DNA of 64,000 nucleotides. Origin: Caprimulgus europaeus. Its lineage: Eukaryota > Chordata > Aves > Caprimulgiformes > Caprimulgidae. Within the stretch, counting starts at the first letter, position 1, and each line of letters opens with the position of its first letter. Positions 11,547 to 21,713 of the stretch are shown one piece after another. The notes under the pieces are model-generated. The model was not told the DNA's origin. It saw nothing but the letters and a program-made list of their open reading frames with translations, and searched no databases. A program made the translations under genes and the position numbers. The stretch is from assembly GCA_907165065.1 (NCBI GenBank), contig OU015532.1, positions 37,800,339 to 37,864,338 of the forward strand. The letters are read 5' to 3'.

Positions 11547-14139
11547 TGCTCCACCAGGGATGGCACTGAGCTGGGATATGCAGCATGCAAGTTCCCCCCC
11601 CCCTATGATAATGGTAAGACAGAAAATTTACAATTTATTTATTTTAACGCTCTCCAGGGTCTAGCAGACACTTAATGGCTTCATAGCAGTTGAAAAACAG
11701 GAGCTTGGAATTACTTTGTACTTGGGATCCAGCTACCCTTGATTTTTCACTCTTTATTAGCTTTCTGGATGGATCGTTTCAGTTTCCAACAGAGCTGAGT
11801 TCCAGTACAATCAGGCCATTACTCAGTGGGAATTGCACATGGATATACCTTGCTTATGTACTCTAAAGCAAAATAGCTGGAGCATTCCCCTGCTCCCTGT
11901 GAGAGTAAATCATTTTAAGGAGCATCCTTGCTTTCAGTGCATCACAAACTAGCTCATTGCTTGGCAGGTGGTAGGGACATCACAACCAGGAACTTTGCAA
12001 CCTTCTTACCTCTTTCTAATGCAAGTGAAAAATTTGGTGGTTCTTCTAACCTTAAAAATACTGTGAGTGGTGAAGTCTCCTCTTGCTGTAAACAGTTTTT
12101 TTTTCTAAGCACATACATTAGTTACTAAAAAAAGACAACCTCTTACTTTTTCCCCACTGTATGTGACGGTGATGTCAAGCACAAGAATGGACTGATGTAA
12201 TGAGGGAGATGCTCCTTTCCTGCTGTGCTTATGATGTGTTGTGATGGATGTCATGATTTCAGTCTATTTTAGAAGAATGTGATGATGGCAGAAACTGTAT
12301 TGAGTATCTCCACCATTGGAAATACTGAGTCTCTGAATTCCTTTTTTTATCCTTGTTTTCCCATACTCTGTATCTGCAGAAACAGCAGATGCCATTTCCT
12401 CGCACACTGTAGCAGGTATAACCAATGCTGCGACTTGTACTCATTCTTTATGCAGGAAGCACCAGACAATCCGCCACGGCCAAAGCTTGCCTGGGATGAC
12501 AGATTCTTTTCTGACATCCCTCCTATAATGATGCAATTTGTTTATGGCTTTACTTGCAAAATGCTGCTGACAAACCTCACTTTTAAGTGTAGCTGAACTC
12601 AGGCAAACGTTTGCTATGTCTTAGTAGAAGTGCTGTCTTGTGCCTCTGAGGACAGGTGCCACTGGAGAAAAGTCCTAAGCACACTGCTGTCATCCTTGAC
12701 TGGAAAGGAGCCAAGAAACAAGCTGGAGGGCCATTTTTCACCTGGCCTGCTAAAGCAGACCACATTACCAGAGTGCCAGTCTACTAGCACATTCTGTGTT
12801 TCCAAATGCTCATAACCCTCTTCACTCTGTTTCTGAAGGCAGTGATTAGTTGGAGACAGCTTTCCAGATTCTTTCTAACCAGTTGCACAACAGACAGATG
12901 CTGCTGCATGGGTTTTTTTCCTTCCAGTGTATTCAGTCAGCTGCTCAGTTAAGTAACAAATTTGCTGTTTCACAAATAGCTGATCAAGTAAAAGGCAACT
13001 CTAAAGGAATATGGAGAGCAGCAGCTCAAGAACTAGAGAGTTTTAACCAGTAGCTTATTTCAGGAAAAAAAGAAAACACTTGTAGCTGGGTGACAAGGGA
13101 GAAAAGAGAGATGACACCTAGGTCTCTTCTCTTAAAGTGGCCTACAGACCATCTTTGTATCAGCAGAAGTCTGGCTCTAGTCATAAAAGGGACATTTATT
13201 TTCATTTTTCCAATTCTGTGAAAATGTCAATTACCAAGATGATCACAGAAGCTTGTGTTAAAAATTTTCCTGTGAATCAATCCTGGAAGTTGAAGCTTGT
13301 TTACCTTCTATTTTTGAAAAAACATACCTCCACAAAGTCCCTTCATAGGGAGAAACGTTTATTACCACCTGCTTTAAAGTATCTTCTTCCTGTTTTCTGA
13401 GCTAATGTGAGAAATTCATGTTTTGTACTTGTTTACTGGTCTTAGTTTGCAGTTATTATACTAGAGCCAAAACCAATAAAGAGGGAGAATTATTTTATCA
13501 GACCAAACTTTAGGTTCTCTTTGAAGGAAAAGCTGTTACGTTCCAAGTTCATGGTTACTATAGATTCAGCATGCGTCTTGCACTGTTCACAATAAGGAAA
13601 GAGCCCCCACTGCTCGTTTTCTTTACATTGAAAACAAGCTCACAGAATGAGGAAAATAATAAATCCCTATTTTTAGTGCAAGAGGAAGTGAGAAGGGATA
13701 GTTATTTGGCTTCATTTAAAGACTGCAAAATCGTAAAGAGAAAATGCAGTCTGGGGCAGATTCCCATCAAAACAACTTGGTTTGCTGATCCCTTTCTCAG
13801 GGGAAAGTTGGAAGCAGACTAATTCATGGGGTCTGTGATGTGATACATTCAGCCTACTGTTACCCATCACCCTATCCCAGAGCAGGCACACTTCTTATCC
13901 AAATATAAATGCCTTGAGGAAAGATAAGAGTTTAGAGTGCAAGAGGGTTGCTGTTTCCCAAAGATCCCCATGAAAGACAGGAGTCAAGACTAGGCCAGAG
14001 AACTTAACTTGGCAGGCCAGAATTTGAGCCATTCTGTAACACAGCAAGCAACCTTTGGTTCAGTCCATGTAACCTTTGGCAAGTGGGTAAGAAAGATTTA
14101 ATTTGTTGTTCATCAGAAAACACAAAATTCAGCACTCAA
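11547..14139. other. Non-coding stretch downstream of ERH
   Basis: Between the end of the large CR1 and the ERH polyadenylation region I see AT-rich unique sequence with no recognisable gene, RNA gene or repeat family. A C-run is present near 11593. Confidence 0.5.
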
Positions 14140-14159
14140 GTTTAACTAAAGGGTAATTT

Positions 14160-14165
14160 TTTATT
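14160..14165 (-). promoter_or_regulatory. ERH: Candidate ERH polyadenylation signal (AATAAA)
   Basis: The minus strand reads GGGGAATAAAAAATTACCC here, 358 bases after the ERH stop codon. That gives a short 3' UTR, in keeping with the small ERH transcript known from other vertebrates. The choice is inferred from position and motif only. Confidence 0.55.
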
Positions 14166-14522
14166 CCCCATGAAGATGGTCTCAAGGACGTAACTAAATG
14201 TTGGAAACCCCCCAGAAGGGCACATATGGTGAATGTGGCAAAGTACAATGTGAACAGCCCTAGGGGTTCAAATATGGTAGGATCATTAGCTAACCAGAGG
14301 AAATCAAATTAAAACTCTGCACTTTCTTCTCCATTTACACTGAATTAAAAAAAAAAAGCCAATTCCAACAAATCCTTGCCTCTCTAACAACACATTCGGT
14401 CCTGGCTAAAGAGTTGAACAAGGTGGCAACAGGATGACTATAATACAAAACGTTCACTACTACACTCTGTACACACCTGTTGGCCAAGCCCTCCCCCAAA
14501 CCCTCGTCACGCTGGTGCCCCA

Positions 14523-14625
14523 TTATTTGCTTGCTTGCTGGGCCTGCCTGCGGAGGAGGACATAGATCTTCTCCTTTATCCAGTCTTTATTGTACGGTTG
14601 GTATGTCTGAGTATCAGCACGGTAA
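14523..14625 (-). CDS. ERH: ERH coding exon 4 (C-terminus and stop)
   Basis: The exon starts after CTTTCTAG with one base that completes the Val codon, then reads [19 protein letters not shown] and [14 protein letters not shown] before TAA at 14523-14525. The second-last residue is Ser (AGC). Confidence 0.97.
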
Positions 14626-17600
14626 CTAGAAAGAAAAAAAAGAGTTAATACAATACCAGTCTGTCCTCTAGTACATCTACCAGAAGAACTTCACAAGCAG
14701 TTCAGTGTCCTCAAGTGTACGATGCAGAAAGCTGTGTACAGAACACCAGTAACATCAGAAGTAGATGGGGATTGCCACTTATTGAAGAGATTGATCCTGT
14801 TCCCTAAAAAACAGTTACCCAGCAGATCAGTAAGAACCTGGAATAAAACTAGATGCTCCAAGGACTACTGAGTGACTGGATCACAGCGTGTTCACATTTT
14901 AGTTCATTAATCTAATTACTTCTGGGAAACAACAAATGGAGTACCTTCATATTCTGGAGTTCAGACTGAAGAAGAATAGTTACACCAGGAAAGAATCTAA
15001 TTTGTCTTAATGAGCCAAAGACTTCTTCAACACTGCTTCAAGCAAGTGTTCATATGAGGTTTTAAAGTGTTCCACTTCAGTCTGGAATTTTTAGAAAATG
15101 AGTAAAAGCACAATTTTCCAGGAGCAAAGGTAGACTCATAGACGTTATGACAAAGGATTCTTGGCAGTTAGCAGTGACAGCAAGCTTACATCTAATAAAC
15201 AAGGACCCTTCATAAAAAGCAAACTGAAAACAAGAACCCACAGACTCTTTTTCTTCACTACTTATGGATAGTGGATAAAAGTAATCCACTAACAGGATTT
15301 CTTGCCAGGGCCAGAGAACTCAGTTACTCAAGCACTGCTGAACTGAAGCAGAATTAGACCGAAAAATGAAAGAAAATGGTGTGAAGTTATCTGTTATTCA
15401 TGCCCTTCTTTCCCTCTCAGTTGTTAAAAGTTCAGTGTGTTGGGTTTTTTTTATGAAGATGGTACTTTCAGTGAATGCTTCAAGAACTACTGAAGTCCTG
15501 GTCATTCTTTAAATCTTGGTACACATATTTCTAATCAGATAAGAAGGGTGAGATGGTCACTGGTAAGAAGCTATGTAAAAATCCAGAGTTAACTCAATCC
15601 AGAATAATTTACAGTTCTTACCTAAGGAAAAAATCCTAAGGATACTGTTTCTAAGAAAGCCTTGTTATTTAAAATCTAGCATGACTGGTTCAAGGCCATA
15701 GAAAGAGTTTCAGTATATCTTGATACAGCAGTTAGTCCTATAGTTAGTAGTAATTCCAGTGCAGTATAAGAAATGTTAGTTTCAGGAAGAGCTACCAATT
15801 TCTGCCCCTGCCCCAACCCATTCATAATGCTACTGCAGGACCAGATAGCAAGTACTCAAGGAATGAACCCAGGACACATCTGGTACGCGACATGTGCCAT
15901 CTGGTGGAAAGCTGTCAGCTGAAGTAGAATCTAGCAGGACACTGAGTTTACAAATCTAATTAAGAAAGGCACAAGAATGTACTAGAAAACAGTTGCTACT
16001 TCCTAAACCAAGTAGCTAGCTTCAGTCTGCTAGATGAACTAAACCAAAGTGTGTCTTTCAAACTGCATGAGCCCAGCACTGTGACACCTGAAGACCAAAT
16101 GTGGCACTTGTATGAACAACTGAACTTACACGAGACAGCTGAGGTCTGCCAAGTCATCAATGAAGTCAAACAACTGGCTGATATCATACGTAATGGATGG
16201 ACTGTTGGGATTCATTCTCTTCAGATGCTCTTCATACATTTTACAGACTCCTACAGAGAAAAAAAGATTATCAATGCAATATTAAAAAACCCCAAAACTA
16301 TATTCCCTGAAATGTTCAGCTACCAAACCAGACATAGGAAAAGTTTAGAGATTACTATCATGAAAAGAGAGACAAACTTCTTGCTCACATTTTGCAGAGC
16401 TGAAATGTTTTTATTCTAGCTTGTTTGCATTGAAACATAGCACTAATACTATAAAATCAGGTAAGATGGCATGGACAGAAGCATGCAGAGGAAAAAGTTT
16501 TAGTTCTGTCAAAGATGTAACTTTCCATGCAGTAAGCTCAATGGAAACCTGAAATTCCTTCAAATAATCTTAAGACAGAAGTTGCAACATATAGTCCTAC
16601 TTTACAAGCACCTGAGAAAGACAACTCATGTCAAATAATGGTACTCAAATCTCAGAAGAGAGATAATTCTCTCACCATTGAAAGAGTCAAATGGGGCTAC
16701 TGGGGTAAGAGTGACAGCACAAGCCTGTATATAAATATAAGTTTAAATTATGCAAATTATGTATCATTGTACATATACTTTTGTTTTATGTATTATTTCC
16801 AGTAGTGATCTTTCTATTAGATGGCTGGCACAAAAAATAGTGAGAGAGGCTCTGATCCTGCAATGAAATGCATTCAGGCAAGCCTGCTGCACCAAGAATA
16901 TTGTCTACTCTCATGAGCTTAATGTGGTTCAATCTAATTAAATCAAAACGAGGCATTTAATACAAAAAGGAAGTTTTAGAAACAAATAGCTATTCCTAGT
17001 TTGCTAGAACATTATTAAACTAAAAGCATGAGACATTTTTGCATTTTTTAAGAATCACCTTGGGAAAATATGAACAGCAACTTATTTTCTTATTGAGTAA
17101 GTTTGGGAATGTGTTAAAAATAGGGTTTTAACAACAGGTTTTGTCTACCACGTCTGCACCCACCTTCCATGCACTCATTCACTGATTCATAATCAGCATA
17201 TGTTCTGCCCTCTGGCCTCTTGGTAGGCTGGACAAGTAGAATTGTGTGAGACTGAAAACCAAAACAAAACCACCAAGGCAACAGGTTACTTGCAAAATGA
17301 AGCACTAAAACGAAGCATAATATTAAAACACTGAGCCAGCAATCAAGGACACTATTTTCCAAATAGTACTTACTATTCATATAAGCTGTTTTAATAATTT
17401 TTCTTTCCAATCAGTCCTATCAATCCTCATGTAAGTTTAAATTGTGTAAAATTACCACTAAAGCAGCTATTGTGTAGAAAAAAAATACCACAGAAATAGC
17501 AATTTCTATTTCAACAGAAAAGCAAAGCAATAAAGTCAATGTATAAAAGCTATGCCATTAGTGAATTTGCTTATTTTATTCCAAGCTGTTAGTATGATTT

Positions 17601-20600
17601 AAATACCCCAATTTAAAAGCAAGGAGGGAGTCCAACTTAACTTCACTGTCAGTCTCACCTTAAAGATTTTTAACAGAAATAGCTACTTTGAGTTATTCAT
17701 TCAGCTTCAAAGGAACACAAGTTATACAACAAATCCACACTTACTATTCAAGAATATTTCCTGCAAAACAGACAGACTGATTTTTCATATGTCAGTGAGG
17801 CTACTGAAACAGTAACTATGGCCCAGATAACTGTTCAGAGTCTGTCAGCTTGTTCTGCTGCAGGAGGGACTTCAGATGATTGTAGCCTGTGGCTTGTGTT
17901 ATTTCTATCATATTTTTCACTTGGCTACAGCGAGGAATTTGAGCAAACAATAAGCAAGATTTTTGAAGTGTACACAATCTGTGATCTAATTAACAGGTTG
18001 CAGAGCACACAAAGTCTGTGAGCATGCTACAAAACACCATTTCCAGTGCTGCTAATTGGATGCTACATTGTCAGTGCTAATATATGAGGTGAGCACACAA
18101 CATGTAATATTGATGGAGGCAACTGCAGAGTAAGACACCCTGGAAGCAAACACCAAAGCATATTATTGGGCTTAGATTGGTCAGCTGATAGAAAAATCCT
18201 GACCCACACTTTGGATGTACCAGTGAAGATACCAGTTCAGTGTACAAATGCAGTGACAGAGAAGAAAAATGGCAAATACTAGGATTTACAAGGAACATAT
18301 AAGAAAAACAGTACATATTTTTATACCACGACTGATAGTGTCCTCATGCTTGGAGTAGTTTTGAGACCTTTAAATTCTGTCTCCAATAATATTTTGGAAG
18401 GAGATTCAGAGAAACCCAGAAAAAAAGTTACACAAAGAAACAGAAGCAGCAAGACTCCTCCCAATCAGAAGTGGAAAAAGAGGGGAATTCAGAGCTACAC
18501 ACAGTAACAAAAACATACAAAGGAGACTAGACCATTTAAGTCCACTTTCCTGTGTGTCAGAGGATGCTAGATTTGAAAGGAGTTCCCCAAGGGGGGATGG
18601 TATCTGGCTGTTCCTAAGTGCATTGTGCTTCTACAGACCCCTCTTACCAGGGAGTCCAAAGGACTCTGCCAAACTTTATAATATATAGTACTTTTTCCAG
18701 CACTATCATTTTTATTTGCTGGTCACTGATGACCAGGCTTGGTTCCAGGACTTGCAACTCTGATTTCCTGGAAGCACTTGACTAAAGATTCCTTATTAAC
18801 AACAATGGATGAGGTTTATCAGCCAGTTCAGTCAGTGTGTTCTAAAAAAAGCTGTGTTATTTTAGCATCAGAGTGTCTTGCAAACTACATTTGTGGTGTC
18901 CTATTACAGACACATCTTGATCTCTTTCAACTAAACTCAGTATTTAAAAGAGTTGGGTTTCTTTGGCAAAACCTAAGAGAGCACAGATAAAATGGAACTG
19001 ACCAGGAGCTACAGAACTGTATCTTAACTGAGTGAACTCTGGATTTGGTCTCTCAGAATCTTGCTGGGGAATCATATAGATTCTGAAAATACCCAAATAA
19101 ACAGACTATAGAAAAAAAATCAGTGAGCCAGACATGTAAGCCAGTTCTTTTAGAACTTTTAAGGCAGAAATCATTTGGGCTTCTGACTTTAAACCATTTA
19201 TCACTTCAGACACTTTACAATATCCATATCAGAAACTGGCCTGGAATTTATTAAAATTAATGCCATTGGGACCATCTGTATTGTAGGACTAATGCATTAC
19301 ATCTCAAACATCTCCTTGGGAATTTCCCATTATTTTACCTTATTGGGGGAAAAAAAATTGCTTGATTTTATAAAATTGCTCCTCCTCTCCTACCACAGAA
19401 GTGCAAACCAGCGACAAGTTCAGAAGCCTGGGATAAGTTTCCTCCAACTATCACCTGCCCTACTGACTATGTGCCTAGGTGACAGGGCAAAAATCAGTGT
19501 GATTAGTAATTATTACCTTTTCCTATAAGTACAAATCTTATTGTTAGGAAAAAGAAAACCTAATCCATAAACTTTCATGCATTAGGACCAGGTCATCTGG
19601 AAGATCCCAATACGGACTCTTATTATTCTCATGTGTACATTGGGTTTTCTTGCATTTTCCTTTAAAGCATAGTTGCACTTTAGAAAGCACTCCAGTTGTT
19701 GAAGACACAACCCTGTAAAAACAGTTAAGGCAGTGCTGACAGCCAGACCAGCAGGACTTAGGAGCTAGGCAGCATCTACCCCAAGAGGCTTCTACGAGTT
19801 GTAGTCTATTCAACGATAAAGTAAAAAATAAGTTAAAAGGAAGAGAAACAAGCATTGTTAAGATGTGCAGAATGCAAATACAAGTAGTAAACCACACACT
19901 TAAATGCCTTTCAGTTATTCCTGCAAGGCAGAAAAAGCGTTTGAAGTGTCTTCTTTCACTTTGGACACAGGGCTTGTGGCTGCTCATCCTAGCACAACCT
20001 AACTGTGACAGACAGATGTAGAACTCTGCTGCAAACTCAGAAGCAGCTGCCCTTCCACGGCAGGGTAACAACTTCCTTCAGCATATTCAAATTTATTAGA
20101 CGAATGTAACAAACTATTGTGACTGGCAGGCCTTTGTGCTTTAGCAAGCCGCCCAAGCAGCCCACCAGCGCAAGCCACCGCGTTTCCCTCCTTCGGGTAC
20201 TGGGCAGGAGCAGGGAAAGCAGCATGGGCAGAAACAGCTTCAGTGAACGCAAATCGGCCATTTCGGCTGGGCACACTCGACGGATTCGCGAGGAAGCGCT
20301 GCGCTTCCTCGTGCCCCGGGAAGGGGCTGAAGCTGGCGGGCGAGCCCGCTCCGCGCCAGGGCCGGAAGCCTCCCTCTCCCTCCCTTCCTTCCTCTCCGAG
20401 GGCAGCCGGCCTTTGTGCCGGGGAGGCGGCGGCGGCGGCGGGGCGGCACTTGGCGAGGCCGCTGCCCCGCCAGCACGTGCTGTTGCCCGCTCGGGCCCGG
20501 AGCGGCGGCCGCGGCCTTCCCCGCTACCTGACGCGCCTTCCCGCCCGCGGCACTAGCGGCCGCCCCCTGCCCCAGAGGGAAGGGAAAACAGCCCGCCCCG

Positions 20601-20668
20601 CTCCCCCGGGCAGGCGCGGGGGAGCTCGGAGCCGCCGGCCCCGGCCCGCCGCCCGCCCCGCTCACCAT
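14523..20668 (-). CDS. ERH: ERH, enhancer of rudimentary homolog (complete, 4 coding exons)
   Basis: Coding exons on the minus strand are 20666-20668, 17164-17251, 16130-16250 and 14523-14625. Their phases join exactly into a 104-residue protein, the normal ERH length. It begins [16 protein letters not shown], carries the [20 protein letters not shown] segment in the middle and ends RRQAQQASK. All introns (3414, 912 and 1504 bp) have GT-AG ends. ERH is a small nuclear protein that forms homodimers through a beta-sheet face. It works with splicing and RNA-decay partners (established for the family, for example SNRPD3 and CIZ1). The protein matches the human one as I remember it at every residue except position 103, Ser instead of Gly. 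The gene is divergent from SLC39A9 and shares its CpG island, so housekeeping-type expression is expected. Confidence 0.97.
16130..16250 (-). CDS. ERH: ERH coding exon 3
   Basis: 121 bases, acceptor TCTCTGTAG and donor GTAAGT. The frame reads [20 protein letters not shown] and [19 protein letters not shown]. These residues include the acidic helix typical of ERH. Confidence 0.97.
17164..17251 (-). CDS. ERH: ERH coding exon 2
   Basis: 88 bases, acceptor GGTTTTCAG and donor GTGGGT. It reads [20 protein letters not shown] and YESVNECME. It begins directly with codon 2, because the initiator codon is the end of exon 1. Confidence 0.97.
20425..20439. repeat. Short (GGC)5 trinucleotide repeat
   Basis: Five uninterrupted GGC units followed by GGGCGGC, inside ERH intron 1 about 230 bp after the start codon on the minus strand. 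Confidence 0.8.
20666..20668 (-). CDS. ERH: ERH exon 1: start codon only
   Basis: On the minus strand the sequence is GGGAGCCGTGATG followed by GTGAGCGG. The ATG is therefore the last codon of exon 1 and the donor GTGAG follows at once. Exon 2 opens in frame with Ser-2, so only Met-1 is coded here. G at -3 gives a fair Kozak context once spliced. The transcription start is not visible but must lie in the CpG island to the right. Confidence 0.85.
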
Positions 20669-20795
20669 CACGGCTCCCACTCCTCAGCACCGCCGCGGAG
20701 AAGAGGCGCGCGACGATCCCCCACAACCCCCCGCGCCCGCCGGAAACGCGGCACTAACGGCCGATCATAGAGCTCGCGGCGCCAGAGTGCCGCTG

Positions 20796-20806
20796 ACGCA
20801 TGCGCA
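20796..20806. promoter_or_regulatory. NRF1-like site
   Basis: ACGCATGCGCA, the reverse complement of TGCGCATGCGT, differs from the NRF1 consensus TGCGCATGCGC at one base. It lies between the two divergent start codons. Binding is inferred. Confidence 0.6.
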
Positions 20807-21617
20807 CGCGGGCCCAGGCCGCCGCGCGGTGCCACACGGCGGGGCGCTGAGGATGCCGGGAGCAGCCAGCGGTGCCAGGCTGGAGGGGGCGGGGCGCGCG
20901 GCCATCTTTGATGAGGGAGCCGCTCCTTCCCGCTGAGGCCTGCGTGGGCCGTCGGGCGGCCGTGGCTTCCCCCGGCATCTTGAATTCGGGAACAGCCTGC
21001 GTCAGCGCGGGCCGTGGCGTGGCGGGCCGTGCCGTGCCGTGCCCCGGAAGGGGAAGGGCTGGGCCGCAGAGCTGCCACTTGGCTTCCGAGGCAGCGGTGG
21101 GGGCGGGTGGGAGAGCGAGGGAGGGGAGGCGCGCGCCGGTCCCGCAGCTTTCCCGCGCCTTCTCCGCACGAACGCGGTCGCCTCAGGCCGCTCCCCTGGC
21201 AGGAGCCGCCTCGGCGCCCGTTGATTTCCCCGCCCCTCCCCCGGGGCAGTGGGCTGCAGGGGACGGTCCCGCTGCCTCAGGTGAGGGCCGGGCCTGCCCC
21301 GGGGCCGGGCCGCTCCCTCCCCCCAGCCGCGCAGGTGTCTCCCTGCCCGCCCGGCGGTTCCCCCCACTCCGGCCGTGCCGGGCTCCCTGGGCACCCTCTG
21401 CGGCCGTGTCGGGCAGCCCCGGCGGGATAGCGGCTGCTGTCGCCGGGCCCGGAGGGGCCGCCACTGGGGGCTGAGCCGGCCGGAGCCGCCGGGCAAGACA
21501 GACATGGCTGCAAGCCTCTCCTGGGAGCTCGGTGTCTGCACGGGCTGAGGCGTACGGGGCGAGGTGGAAAAGTTGCTGTTGAATTTCACTTTAAGGGACC
21601 GGACAGAAAGCAGCGAA

Positions 21618-21713
21618 ATGGATGACTTCAGCTCCATCTGCCTGCTGTCTCTGGCTATGTTGGTCGCCTGCTATGTGGCAGGAATTATCCCCTTGGCAGT
21701 TAATTTTTCCGAG
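21618..21713 (+). CDS. SLC39A9: SLC39A9 coding exon 1
   Basis: [20 protein letters not shown] then [12 protein letters not shown], followed by donor GTAAGC. It codes the N-terminus and first membrane helix. Confidence 0.97.

Larger units (their letters stand above)
20120..21560. promoter_or_regulatory. CpG island, shared bidirectional ERH/SLC39A9 promoter
   Basis: This is a dense G+C and CpG block in an otherwise AT-rich region. It covers both first exons and the start of both first introns. The two start codons are 949 bp apart on opposite strands. Motifs seen by eye include an NRF1-like palindrome at 20796-20806, a YY1-like site (minus strand AAAGATGGCCG) near 20899-20909, a Sp1 GC box at about 20885-20894, another GC box near 21097 and an E2F-like TTTCCCGC at 21149-21156. 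No TATA box is evident. These are typical of broad housekeeping promoters. Confidence 0.85.

Noticed and set aside
19544-20071. 175-codon minus-strand open frame in ERH intron 1
   Set aside because: No family resemblance; it lies entirely within an intron of ERH and has no splice or promoter support.
21564-21617. In-frame upstream extension of SLC39A9 exon 1
   Set aside because: It would need a GTG start. The ATG at 21618 matches the known MDDF start and has a strong Kozak context.
20243-21637. Several long open frames on both strands of the CpG island (for example 20243-20770, 20872-21474, 21002-21637)
   Set aside because: GC-rich sequence has few stop codons. The translations are Ala/Gly/Pro/Arg-rich with no family resemblance, overlap each other on both strands and lie over the promoter and first introns.
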